DNA of 64,000 bases from Seminavis robusta (taxonomy: Eukaryota > Bacillariophyta > Bacillariophyceae > Naviculales > Naviculaceae): NCBI GenBank assembly GCA_903772945.1, contig CAICTM010000129.1, positions 1 through 64,000 on the forward strand. The letters are read 5' to 3'. The notes under the pieces were generated by a model. It ran no database searches and was not told where the DNA came from. It saw nothing but the letters and a program-made list of their open reading frames with translations. Both the position numbers and the translations under genes were made by a program. This document shows, in pieces, positions 11,284 through 21,296 of this stretch; within the stretch, counting starts at the first letter, position 1, and each line of letters opens with the position of its first letter.

Positions 11284-12906
11284 TCACTCTTCGCGGGTGC
11301 TGCTTTCATGCACGCTCTTCATGGCCACCTTGTGTTCGTCCTTCAATGTATCAAAGAACTGACTGGTGGGTTTGACGTAGGTAGTTTCCAGATCGGTCAA
11401 GTCCTTTTCAATGGCTTCATTCTGTTGCAACATCGGTCTGCCGGCTTGGGATGTCACGATCAATGACATGCTATAATCATAGAGTTCTTGAATGGACTTT
11501 TTTTCTACCGAATTGTCGTCGGGGTACTTGTCGCGGCACACTTGCATGCACTGTTCCATTTGGGCCAGAATGGTAGAGATGCGGTCCTGGTATTTGCCAA
11601 CCATTTTGACCGTGGCACCCAAATCACCATAGAATCGAATGAGTCGGTACATGACTTGCAAGTCATCCTTGCCATAGAACCGAATAGCATCCAGAATGGA
11701 AAGCAGGTAGGCAAAGGATCGTCGAGGAGATGTACATCGCACCACACCATTTTTGTCCTTGGCACATCCAATGGGGAAACTCAGCCGGGCCAATCGACCA
11801 AAGAGGGTACTGAGATAATCCAAGGCTTGTACTGCCGTGAAGGGATCGTTAACGGCGGCACTGAGTGCCCGGACCGCGACATCGGTCAATTGTTGTACCC
11901 CCAACAACACGTCCAATTCTCCCGATCGTGCCGTGGTGATTTCCAATCCCTTGGCAATGATGCGACCTAGCTTTTCTTCCACGGCGAGTTCTGTTTGGTG
12001 ATTGTCGATACTAGCATGCTCACCTAGGCTGTGCCTGCTCCCAACACTACTTTTGCCAGTCAATACACGATGTTTAAACGACGGACGTCTCTTGGTTTCA
12101 CCATCATCATCACCAGATGCATTAGTAGTGGTTGAGTTGGCATCCCACACATACGCCAACAGGGATCCTTCCGCCACAAATTCGCCAATGTTGGGATGAT
12201 ATCGAATGACCAAATCCAACCGGGTGGCATCGGCCACGACGGCATTGAGATTGTACTTGCATAGGTAGCCACTGTAATCCGCCAAGACCTTGTAAGCCGT
12301 TGTTGGAACTGTCGGTAGATCTTCGTCGTCCTTTTTCAAGCCCGTTTGATTGGAGAGTGCTTCTTCCAACTTTTGCGCGGCATGCCAACTGGCCTCGGTG
12401 GCTCTGTGTAGGATGCTTTCCAATCGAAAGTTGTTGACAAAGTAATGAATGAAAACCACAAACATGAGCAAGACTGTCAGCATGTGGATCGATAAGAAAT
12501 GAATGGCCAAAATGGGAATGCCATCAGTGTTATTGTTGCTATTGTTGTCATCTTCAAACAACCAGTACTGTAAAAAGAACGAGTACGCGTAGGCTCCCAA
12601 ATTGACGGAAACGGCAAATTGGGAAATTGGATCTTGCAGAAAATCATCGAGCAATCGAGGACTGTAGGTTTGTGAGGCAATTTGAATGCTAAGGACGGTC
12701 AAGGAGAAAGTCAACGTCACAATGGCAATGGACGCATTCGACAAGAGATTGCTCAAACTGGAAGCTATCGACAACCATTCTTGAGCACTCTCGTCGCAAC
12801 ACTTGTACGTATTCGTCAACAGAGCTGCCAGGCCCACATTGAGCGACACCGCAACCGCAGGGTACAGCAAGAAACGAGCCGTCGTATTCTTACGAGCAGC
12901 CGGCAT
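11284..12906 (-). CDS. DUF2254 predicted membrane protein
   Basis: The 540-residue protein matches the DUF2254 family of predicted membrane proteins. It has about four N-terminal membrane spans. The third region shows the family's IQIASQTYSPRLLDDFLQD motif, and the C-terminal soluble part has the signature ALSAAVNDPFTAVQALDYL at about 345-365, after an L-L-x-x-V-Q-Q-L-x-D-V-A helix. The ATG at 12906 was chosen because the frame extends upstream only to non-ATG codons and the family start is close to the first membrane span. The family is mostly bacterial and of unknown function; a channel or transport role is often guessed, but nothing here shows it. It has no intron. Confidence 0.8.
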   Translation of the reverse strand: MPAARKNTTARFLLYPAVAVSLNVGLAALLTNTYKCCDESAQEWLSIASSLSNLLSNASIAIVTLTFSLTVLSIQIASQTYSPRLLDDFLQDPISQFAVSVNLGAYAYSFFLQYWLFEDDNNSNNNTDGIPILAIHFLSIHMLTVLLMFVVFIHYFVNNFRLESILHRATEASWHAAQKLEEALSNQTGLKKDDEDLPTVPTTAYKVLADYSGYLCKYNLNAVVADATRLDLVIRYHPNIGEFVAEGSLLAYVWDANSTTTNASGDDDGETKRRPSFKHRVLTGKSSVGSRHSLGEHASIDNHQTELAVEEKLGRIIAKGLEITTARSGELDVLLGVQQLTDVAVRALSAAVNDPFTAVQALDYLSTLFGRLARLSFPIGCAKDKNGVVRCTSPRRSFAYLLSILDAIRFYGKDDLQVMYRLIRFYGDLGATVKMVGKYQDRISTILAQMEQCMQVCRDKYPDDNSVEKKSIQELYDYSMSLIVTSQAGRPMLQQNEAIEKDLTDLETTYVKPTSQFFDTLKDEHKVAMKSVHESSTREE

Positions 12907-13798
12907 GATGTCACACACACTCTGAGCTGCCACCTTCAGTCCTCTTGAGTTGTGTCAACTTAGAAAATATGCATATGTGGACGTTGGTTGTAAATTTTCG
13001 AATGGAACTCGGAACAGAAATGAGATCTTTGGCTGCGGCTTCCTACCGTACTGGTAGTAGTAGCTAGTAAAAGTGGTGCAGAAGTGGGCATGTCTGAATA
13101 ATGGTAATGCACATGAAGCCACCTCGGGTATATTGATATTCGCCATTAATATATTAATTGTAGAAGCCAGCCAGGCTATCGCAGATCTCACGTGAACTCC
13201 ACTATAGGATCCGTGGTGAAGTATACATCAGGGATTCAAGACATATGGAGTCGTATTTGAGCTCTCACTGATATTTCGAGTTTTGAAGAGCTCGCCGGGA
13301 CTGAATCCAATCGCTAATCCAGGATTGGATTCGACATTTCCATCGCATTGCCACAAGAGATTGCCACAAGACATTGCCACAAGAGATTACGACTTACAGA
13401 ACACCCAGCTGGCATCATTTCAGTTGGCCAATACAACCACGTTCCGGCATCATTTCAGTTGGCCAATACAACCATGTTCTGAGAAGGGTATTGTCGCCAT
13501 AGGTACGTACACTGACTGTCTTAAGACAATCCGGTGCTCCTCCAAGAAGGTTCGAAAGCAAGGTGCAGAACACAAGAGTATGGAATACTGGCTCACAAGC
13601 ACAGTCCGGCTGCTCACAAGCACAGTCCGGCTGATGTAATGAATGATGATGTAATGAATGATTCTGCCATTCCAGAACTTCTAGAGAATGCTCAGGTTAG
13701 TACGTTGGATTCTGATATCCTTTTCTTTTAAACGGGTGCTTAAACAAGCTACAACAAGCTCACAATTTGGTTGCAGATCTGTACTTCCCTTTTTCATA
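12907..13798. other. Intergenic stretch with clustered micro-duplications
   Basis: No gene is supported. A 35 bp unit starting GGCATCATTTCAGTTGGCC is tandemly duplicated (13411-13445, 13446-13480). A 20 bp unit with CTCACAAGCACAGTCCGG is doubled near 13591-13633, ATGATGTAATGA is doubled near 13634-13660, and an ATTGCCACAAGA unit is tripled near 13350-13388. They lie just past the 3' end of the MULE-like gene. Confidence 0.6.
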
Positions 13799-16723
13799 TC
13801 AGGGAGCCTTTGTGATATCAGCGTCCTCATTTCCCAATGACAAAATCCTTGCTTGATGCTGAACCTTTCGCAAGGCTCGATACTGTGCTGGCTGCTTATA
13901 AAACTCCAGGATCTCATCCAGGCACATCTGTCGCTCTTTCGCCAAAGATAGAGCTGGATGCTGTCTCAAGAGGCCTCTTCTTTCCTCAGACAATGATAAT
14001 CCAAGATACTCAACAACTGACATGACCTGTTCTCTATTCAGAGTTTCGAAGAAAGCCTCGTCATTTTCAAGCATCTTCTGAGTCTGCCGGCACACTCGAC
14101 CTTGATGGAGGAGACCTCCTTTGTACATACCCATTCGATGACCACGTGCCTGGGCCTTGTAACCTCGTTTTCTTGTGTTGCAGGTCACTTTTCTTCGGTC
14201 TTCCAGTGAAACGGTGAGTAGCCCAAATCTGTTACGGAGGTATGCTGCCGCTGGACAATTATACCCCAGTCTCTTAACACAATCCTCACAGTCTCCCACC
14301 ACTTCACCATCAGAACGTCGTATCAGCATGCAAGTTGTTCTGGTCACTGATAACATCCTTTTGGCTGTGTCGGCTCCTGTCCATGATTCAGAATACAAAT
14401 CCACGAAGGCATCATCTTCTCCATGAAGTGACGATCGAATAAGGGCAAGTCTTGCGGCTGAAAGGGGAACTCCGATCATGTATCCAATGTTGAACGTCCA
14501 GGATAATTCTTCTCCTCCTACAGATCGACTGGTATGAAAGTCTTCTGCACCAATGAAACTGGAGGACACAAGAGCAAGAGTGGAGCAGGTTTTTGGTATG
14601 ACAATAGTGCAGTCATCATCTCGGTTTTCTGCATCTCGTGACAGAAGGCTGGGTAGTGTGTCGACAAGAAACCGTGGGTGAGAAACGTTCAATTCAACAG
14701 GGGCATTGCCACCCTTAACACTGTGAAAGTTGTTGCTCTCATTGCTACAGTTGTGCACTTGGACTCCAGGTTGCATGGTGCAGTTATAGTTGATATTCCA
14801 ATACGGGCTTGAACAGTATGACTTGAAAAACAACACTGCGGCCTCGATCTCATCCAAGTCCTCTATCCAGTGTCGAATGACCAGCTCTGTCACCTGTGCT
14901 CTTTGAATGTAGGACTTCGTGTGGTGGATGAGAGTGATGTGTTTGTAAAAGAGAGGTCTTTGTCCATTCTTTCCTGCTTTCACAAGGTCACGGTTCTTTA
15001 CCCTTTGGACAAATCCATCATTCTTCGCGAAGTGCTGTGTTACATGAAACCAACACAGTGTAACTGCCTTGTGACTCTCAGGACTGTTAACTGTTTGCCA
15101 CCATGCATTCCAGTCAATTGGGGATTGAGACGTGTTGATGCAAGATCCTACTTGATCCGGATCAACTCGATGTGAGGTGTCAAGGTAGCTATTGACTGGA
15201 TCTGGGTTGACTTGTTTTGGCTTCGACTGAGGCCTTTCTGTTCTTTTCCCTTGGTTTGTGTGACTTTTGCTTAAAGTGGTAGTGGTTCCTTCATCACACA
15301 AATGAGGACATTGGTTGAATTGCTTGTGCCCTTTGATAAAAACATCGGCATGATCCGAGGTACCCCAATCGAGTTCCAGTGGGATACCAAATAGCTTCCA
15401 GCACAAGTCTCGAAGTACGTACAGCATGAGGCAATAAGGATAATACCTTTCGCTTCCAACATGAAGGTAACAGATTGGTCGCAATGATGATGTTACATTG
15501 GATTGTGAAGATCTTTCCTTCACCGACAAAGCTCCCATCACGATGAGTGTACTCATATCCACACATGTGCCTCCGGTACCATCCGAGCAAATCTGTCTGG
15601 TGAGTGGTTTCCTTTTTGCACGACACAACAACATGTACAGGCCTGTGGGGGAGAATGCCATATATGATTGTTCCATCATGCGAGCAAATTCCTGCTGTTT
15701 CTTTCCTGTGGAAAGGTTGAGCCATCTTTTGAATTTTTCATACACTGATCCATGGGTAAGATCGATGATGAACATGTCATCCACTTCTGATTGTAGCTCA
15801 CTTGCCAGTTCATCTGCAGAATGGAAGGTTTTCCTTGGATTGAAACTCTTGGGCACTCTCATGTGCCACTTTGCCAGGACTTTGATGAGAGAATCGTTGG
15901 TGATGAGGCGGTGATCTTCCCCCAGAACAGTTTTGAGGTAGGATATCTTTCGGTGGTTCAGGTGGTTTCTAATCATGCACTTGAGACGTTCCTTGAACTC
16001 TCCGTGTATCCAGAAGGAGTGGTTGGCCAGTGATCTTGTATCTGGGTGGTACGTTCTTCTTGCTGTCTCCACTGATGTTGTGATGGCTCTTGTTACCTCG
16101 TCACCCTTGATTTTCATGATGCTTCTATTTCTGTTTCTTTCTTCAAAGTTGATGTACTGGGTAATGACAGCCCTTATGCATGGGGGGAATCCGTGTTGGT
16201 CACAGGGGAGTTGTGGACTTGCATCAAGGGTGTGGTTGTGCTCGTAAGAACATGTTTTGGTGTAGATTCTGTATTGCTCTTTGTCGAGTACTCTATCCAA
16301 TTTTATCTGTGCCCTCCACTTGCATTTGAGGCTTTGGCCTGAGATCGATGGTGTTGCTCTGCAGTGAAACTTCCAAATTTTGTTCTGCCCAGTCCTTGTA
16401 CCGTCTGCCATGATGCATTGCTCTTGTTCAAAGTATCCCCCAAATCTTTCCAGGAGGTGCTGTCGAGCTTGTTCAATTGTACTGCATGGTTTACAGGTCG
16501 CATCCAGTTGGAACATTGTATAGTTATTTCTTGGTTTCTTTGCAGCTGGTTTGGGGATGTTTTGTCTTGGATCTTGCCACTGCTGGTTGGGGATGGGCCT
16601 GTTGCTGTACGATGGATGGTGCTGGTATCCTGTAGGGTATCCATCGTACGGATATTCATACGGTGAATATCCTCCGTATGGCAAATGCCTATTGCCATTG
16701 CCACTAGGTCCTCTCTTGCTCAT
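13799..16723 (-). CDS. MULE-like transposase-type protein with N-terminal zinc domain
   Basis: An intact 974-residue ORF from an ATG. The N-terminus is rich in Tyr/Gly/Pro (1-60). Residues about 70-160 look like a WRKY-GCM1/FLYWCH-type zinc fold: a cysteine in KFHCR, another in LKCKWRAQI, then CSYEHNHTL. The middle fits a MULE-type DDE core: a first Asp in SDGTGG (about 380), a second in GTSDHAD (about 454), and the CWFH of the C-x-x-H helix (about 554). A Ser/Thr/Pro-rich insertion of about 80 residues sits between the last two. A degenerate C-terminal cysteine cluster (GDCEDC, then C) may be a remnant SWIM finger. It could be an autonomous element or a domesticated protein. I found no convincing terminal inverted repeats, but a 30 bp tandem duplication lies 14-73 bases upstream of the ATG. 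Confidence 0.65.
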   Translation of the reverse strand: MSKRGPSGNGNRHLPYGGYSPYEYPYDGYPTGYQHHPSYSNRPIPNQQWQDPRQNIPKPAAKKPRNNYTMFQLDATCKPCSTIEQARQHLLERFGGYFEQEQCIMADGTRTGQNKIWKFHCRATPSISGQSLKCKWRAQIKLDRVLDKEQYRIYTKTCSYEHNHTLDASPQLPCDQHGFPPCIRAVITQYINFEERNRNRSIMKIKGDEVTRAITTSVETARRTYHPDTRSLANHSFWIHGEFKERLKCMIRNHLNHRKISYLKTVLGEDHRLITNDSLIKVLAKWHMRVPKSFNPRKTFHSADELASELQSEVDDMFIIDLTHGSVYEKFKRWLNLSTGKKQQEFARMMEQSYMAFSPTGLYMLLCRAKRKPLTRQICSDGTGGTCVDMSTLIVMGALSVKERSSQSNVTSSLRPICYLHVGSERYYPYCLMLYVLRDLCWKLFGIPLELDWGTSDHADVFIKGHKQFNQCPHLCDEGTTTTLSKSHTNQGKRTERPQSKPKQVNPDPVNSYLDTSHRVDPDQVGSCINTSQSPIDWNAWWQTVNSPESHKAVTLCWFHVTQHFAKNDGFVQRVKNRDLVKAGKNGQRPLFYKHITLIHHTKSYIQRAQVTELVIRHWIEDLDEIEAAVLFFKSYCSSPYWNINYNCTMQPGVQVHNCSNESNNFHSVKGGNAPVELNVSHPRFLVDTLPSLLSRDAENRDDDCTIVIPKTCSTLALVSSSFIGAEDFHTSRSVGGEELSWTFNIGYMIGVPLSAARLALIRSSLHGEDDAFVDLYSESWTGADTAKRMLSVTRTTCMLIRRSDGEVVGDCEDCVKRLGYNCPAAAYLRNRFGLLTVSLEDRRKVTCNTRKRGYKAQARGHRMGMYKGGLLHQGRVCRQTQKMLENDEAFFETLNREQVMSVVEYLGLSLSEERRGLLRQHPALSLAKERQMCLDEILEFYKQPAQYRALRKVQHQARILSLGNEDADITKAP

Positions 16724-16736
16724 TCTGTTAATCGCT

Positions 16737-16796
16737 CACTCAGCTATGGACAGTTGTTCATTTACTCACTCAGCTATGGACAGTTGTTGATTTACT
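16737..16796. repeat. Tandem 30 bp duplication upstream of the MULE-like gene
   Basis: Two adjacent 30 bp copies (16737-16766 and 16767-16796) starting CACTCAGCTATGGACAGTTG, differing at one base. The position next to the start codon makes a promoter or transposase-binding role possible, but that is inference. Confidence 0.75.
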
Positions 16797-18064
16797 TTAC
16801 GTTCGAAGTTTTCACTATTCTAGATTGTACGTGGAGTTTCATCTACGAATTTTCGAATTGAGCTGGGAATATTCCCAAGACAATTTTTGGTAGCTTTCCC
16901 TCCATTTGCTGCCAATGACAATCCGATGTCTATACCCACATGAATATATGAGTTGCCTTCGAATCTTCCTCCGTTGAGCCTCTCCCTCTCACTCTCCAAC
17001 TGGTGCAAACATATCATCACACCAACTTTGCGTCCGCCACCAACCATGGTTCGTCCTTTTCTATTGCTTTCTATTTCCATCCCTTCTGTCTAACTATCTT
17101 TCACCATTTTCTCTTCCCATCTGTTTGTTGTGCATGGACTCCTTCTTGGCATTGCGTTCGGCTTCTTGGCATTGGCATTGCGTTCGGTCGTCATGGTGGT
17201 GTCGTCATGGTGGTGTGCTTCTATTTACAGTTGCGGCGGGGGTATTTACAGTTGGGGCCAATCTGCCAATGTAAGTCACTGATGTGCGGGACTCTTCTCA
17301 ATGGAGAGCAAGCCCCATGGGTAATGACCTGTGCGGCTGGCAGCACTTGGGGGGCTCTTGTGTGTCATTGATCATTTGACTAATTGGACTAACTCTTTCT
17401 TTCTTTCTTGTTGTTCCGTACGCGTGACTCCTTCTTCGTGACTCTTCTCACCTTCTCTTTTTGTTGCACATGCTGGCTGACTTGTGTGTGGATGGCTTAC
17501 ACATACAAAGGCCCTGCAGAAGTTGATTTGCATTACAGTATTACAAATTTCAAAAATGTCGACGCAACTGTTGAAATTGATTAGTGAACTGTCAATTCAG
17601 CCCAATTCAACAGTTTACATGCGTGATTGCTGCTCAGATCAACACTACATTTAAAAAAATACAAATTAGTTGTTCGGCTGATCAATTTTTTAAAACCACT
17701 AGCCCACGGACCAGATACGTAATGCCGTCCCCGTCACTGTAGAGACGGAGCACTAGCAAGCTAATGGTGATTTAATTAATAGTGCTAATGATTATTAAAT
17801 CACATTTGCGATATCCCACTGTACTCGTGTGGGGTATCTGTATGGTAGCAGTGTAGCAGTATTGGAATCTTCAGCTACTAGTAGCTAGAACAAAACAGCC
17901 TTCTCGGTTTGCCCCTTCTTCGGAGACTGAAAGCTATGCTCCGAGTAGCTGGCGCCCAGAAGTGAAATTTGTAGTACCGTAGATCCACCCCAAACCTAAA
18001 CAGTCAGACAGCATCTAACCTTTTTCTCTATCTATGGTAGGACTACTGCTGTAGCATCCTTTCG
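16797..18064. other. Intergenic stretch, no gene seen
   Basis: Short ORFs only. There are small tandem repeats at about 17139-17215 (CTTCTTGGCATTGCGTTCGG and TCGTCATGGTGGTG units) and a short inverted repeat, GTGATTTAATTAAT against ATTATTAAATCAC, at about 17767-17803. Confidence 0.5.
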
Positions 18065-19045
18065 TTATGTCACCTCTTCAGGGATGGGAGCTAGAGTAAA
18101 TTTGGATTCGTTAGCATACCGTCTGCGAAGTGCATCTGTCAACCTTTCTAAAAACCGTTGATTGGCAGCCTCCAAAGTGGGCTGTAGGTAGATATGATCC
18201 AGTCGACCTGTGGGTGATTTGCAGCCCAATTGGACTTTGCCCTGCAGATCATCTGGAAGAAAAGGCCGAAGCATGCTCATGAGTACATGGAAAAACACCC
18301 CTGTATTGTAGTGTCTGGCCTGATGCCACTTGGTTGGCAAGAAGAGCTCATTGTGTGCATGCTTGAGTTGACCAAGCGTGACGTTCTGTTTGGAATTAAA
18401 TTGGTCACATTCCACCAGCAACAGCGCTCCATGCCGTGATGCTTCAAAGTCAGGAGTCATGGCTTGGAAACAAAAGTAAACGGCCATTAGAAAAGTCTTC
18501 ATGCCATTCTCCCCTGGTTTCAAAAGCCCAGAATTGAGCTTTGTGACATCCAGGACCAAGGTATAATGTCCTCTGTTTGCCTCCCTTGTGAAAGTAAGGG
18601 CAAGAAAGAATCCAGGGAAAAGCTTCATTGCCTCTGACACACAGAAACGACCACTTTCCACCGAGTCATCAACTTCATATTCTTCACGGAAATGATGCAG
18701 CCTCTGGGCCATCTCTACGGCTGAATCCAAAGCATCCCCTTCCACGGCCATGATCTGAACCAGGTCAAAATCAGAGAGACGACTAATACCGGTTTGTTCC
18801 ATGACAATTTTCAGAATAGCAGCCCATCCAATCTCGGTCTCAAAGTCGTCGAGATCCATTCGGCCTGGATCCAAGGGCCCCGGCACTCTTGGACGCTGCG
18901 GATAGACATGGTTTGGACGCCCTAGCTCTTGCTCTAATTCGTCAAGGTTTCCTCTTTGACCTGCGTTTCCATCTCCCTCACTATCGTGGTCTTGATAATC
19001 TGGCCTTTCCTGATGATGCCCTTCTGGGTCGACCTGCCTTTGCAT
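18065..19045 (-). CDS. Sec14-like (CRAL-TRIO) lipid-binding protein
   Basis: A 326-residue protein from an ATG, without introns. The first 70 residues are charged and low in complexity. Residues about 150-300 fit the CRAL-TRIO (Sec14) fold: GHYTLVLDVTKL near 159-170 is the first strand, and TGVFFHVLMSMLRPFLPDDL matches the conserved helix and gate region before the final strand KVQLG. Proteins of this family bind and exchange phosphoinositides or other hydrophobic ligands between membranes; which lipid is not visible here. A frameshifted relative lies at about 20620-20940, beyond a hAT-type insertion, which points to a local duplication. Confidence 0.7.
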   Translation of the reverse strand: MQRQVDPEGHHQERPDYQDHDSEGDGNAGQRGNLDELEQELGRPNHVYPQRPRVPGPLDPGRMDLDDFETEIGWAAILKIVMEQTGISRLSDFDLVQIMAVEGDALDSAVEMAQRLHHFREEYEVDDSVESGRFCVSEAMKLFPGFFLALTFTREANRGHYTLVLDVTKLNSGLLKPGENGMKTFLMAVYFCFQAMTPDFEASRHGALLLVECDQFNSKQNVTLGQLKHAHNELFLPTKWHQARHYNTGVFFHVLMSMLRPFLPDDLQGKVQLGCKSPTGRLDHIYLQPTLEAANQRFLERLTDALRRRYANESKFTLAPIPEEVT

Positions 19046-19369
19046 TTTTGTGTGTAGGTGTGTGTACGCGAGTGCTGTGTGAGATGTGTGATGTTTTGTG
19101 TGTGTGTGTGATAAGGCTATCCAACACGCGCACCAAGGATTGAACCAATGTTCTGGCCCTCGCTGGCTTCCGTAGATAATCCGCCTACTCTGAACCCCCG
19201 TTGTTGGACTTGCTCTTGCTCAATGTGACAAGCTGTTGCTGCCAATACATCATGCTTATCATGCTGGATGCTGGGTGCTCCTGGTGTGCTGTTCCTTGAG
19301 TCCTGAGTCCAGAGAGGTTTCCGTGGCGTGGGCGACGAGAACAAATCGCAACCGGTACTCAGATTCGAT

Positions 19370-19377
19370 TGTCGAAC
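19370..19377. repeat. Left target-site duplication (TGTCGAAC)
   Basis: Eight bases, TGTCGAAC, directly left of the element at 19378 and repeated exactly at 20074-20081. Confidence 0.9.
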
Positions 19378-20073
19378 CAGGGTTCGCTAACCTGATAGAT
19401 TTGAGGAATAGGTTACTAACCTATACACTAACCTGGTAGAAAATTGCACTAGGTTAGTGTATAGGTTACTAACCTGATAGAATTTTTGTAGTAGGTTAGT
19501 GTATAGGTTAGTGTCAGGTATTTATCAGGTAACCTGTAGGTTACCTGATAAAGTAACCTGGTATTGTCATAGTAAGTTACCTGTTACTGTATATAAGGTG
19601 TTTTGCCTTGTTAGTTAGTTAGATGATAGTTGATAGGGTGGTTAGGCATCAGAGATAGTCACCCATGACGACTCGTAGTGCCACCAAGGGTTAGTCAACT
19701 GCAGAATGCGAGGGTGCTAGGTAACAGAGATAGTTACCTTGACAACTGCAGATTGAGAGGGTGGTTGGATAACAGAGATAGTTACCCTTGACAACTGGAA
19801 GGCGTGGGTCTTTCAGTGGTAGTGCCACCCAAGGGTTAATCTACTGCGGAATGAGGAAAATGGCCCCAAAAACGGTGAAAAGTAACCTGATAGAAAACCT
19901 GGTAAGTAACCGGTACACCTAACCTGATACAAGATCGTATTAGGTTAGTGTATCGGTTACTAACCTGATAGAATTTTTTTAACAGGTTAGTGTAAAGGTT
20001 ACTTTATCAGGTTCCGGTTACCGGTTCTTTTGGAAGTAACCGGTAACCTAATATATCAGGTTAGCGAACCCTG
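19378..20073. mobile_element. hAT-type non-autonomous DNA element
   Basis: A 696 bp element. Its left end CAGGGTTCGCTAACCTGATA is perfectly repeated in inverted form at the right end; with one mismatch the terminal repeat extends to 24 bp. Perfect 8 bp duplications flank it, which is the hAT superfamily hallmark, as is a CAGGG start. It encodes no transposase. The interior is built of inverted AGGTTAGTGTATAGGTTACT units, including 25 bp arms at 19410-19434 and 19451-19475 with one mismatch, and a perfect 12 bp stem at 19523-19550. The middle (about 19640-19860) has tandem units containing AACAGAGATAGTTACC and TTGACAACTG. Confidence 0.9.
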
Positions 20074-20190
20074 TGTCGAACTTACACAACTCCCTCGTCA
20101 AACGCACACACGCACACCGGTGGTTGGGGTCTGGCTACCGGTGGTATTTGAGCCCATTCCCGCACTCACCATACCAGTACTGTAGATTTA

Positions 20191-20421
20191 GAGCATGATC
20201 AACGGTGTCAGCAAATATAGCCGCAAATCAGGGCTTAATTAAGCAACCATACGAGACACCAAAGGCACGGCATCCTCCTTTTTCGGCCATGCTTGCGTGC
20301 CATTTTCGTAATTTTTGCCTCACTTTATCGAAATTCAATCATTGGAAGAGTTAATGAAATTAAACCGGCACTAAGCTTCCACAATTTGCGGCTATATTTG
20401 CTGCCACCGTTGATCATGCTC
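20191..20421. mobile_element. 231 bp MITE with long terminal inverted repeats
   Basis: The left arm, starting GAGCATGATCAACGGTG, is mirrored at the right end over about 38 bases with a single mismatch. TA flanks both sides (20189-20190 and 20422-20423). The interior is non-coding. A TA duplication suits Tc1/mariner-type elements; the GAGCAT terminus also recalls some Harbinger MITEs, so the superfamily is open. Confidence 0.8.
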
Positions 20422-20619
20422 TACTAGTAATTAATTATTATCATTAGTTTTTAGACTGTAATAACTCTAGCTACTAGTAGCTAGCTAGCAAGCTGAAAAC
20501 CAGCGGTACTATCTTCTCCTGGTGGGTTGTAGGGCAGCTAGCAGTCAAAAACTCACAGACCCAACATGGAAATCGAGGAGAGCCAGAGGAAGAACCGGCC
20601 CAAGCTCCTCCACCCCGTG

Positions 20620-20940
20620 TATTGGCCACCCGCTGGATCCAGGCCGACTAGGCATTTCACTTCGCATGGGCTCGGCATCTCAATGACGAAGGAGACCCAA
20701 ACCAGATTTCGGATTTTGATTTGGTGCAGATTATCGTACCTTAGCGGAAGAACATCTCTACGAGGGTCTGGAAATAGACTGCATTACTTTCGAAAGAATA
20801 TGGCGTTGTGGACTCAGCGGAAAAAGATTTTTCTATGTGTCGCTCAGAGGCAACCAGGCTCTATCCTGGACTCTTTTGTAGCTGCCTTGTCATTCACCAC
20901 AGAGATAGATAGCGGCCATTTTAGGCTGACCTAGGATACT
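20620..20940 (+). pseudogene. Frameshifted fragment of a Sec14-like gene
   Basis: Conceptual pieces in different frames match the 326-residue protein at 18065-19045: ISDFDLVQII (about 20697-20730), EYGVVDSAEKDF followed by CRSEATRLYPGLF (about 20797-20870), and SFTTEIDSGHF (about 20890-20925), against SDFDLVQIM, EYEVDDSVESGRF, SEAMKLFPGFF and TFTREANRGHY. Stops and at least two frameshifts break it, and the CRAL-TRIO core after GH is missing. It is a dead, diverged duplicate. Confidence 0.65.
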
Positions 20941-21296
20941 GCAAAGCTTGATTCACCACATCTGAACTTTGGGAAGTATGTTATAAAAGATACGTGATGG
21001 CCTCATACTTTGTGTGTTCATAATATGAATGCTGACTTTGAATGAGTCTTTTTTTTGAGGAGTGCGGCCAATTCTTGTGAAAGCGTCGTATTACCTTTGG
21101 ATGATTCTTCAAAGAATTTCACTCAGAACTCATCGTGCACTAGCCAACAATAATGGCATCATGCCAGACACAATCATACAGTACCAGAAGGTGTACTTTT
21201 TCATTATTATTTGTTCGTGAGCAACACTTCGCCAACCAAGCTAGCAGCTACCGGTAGCTGCTATTAATAGCTAGCTGCTTCATTTTGCCTCACTTG

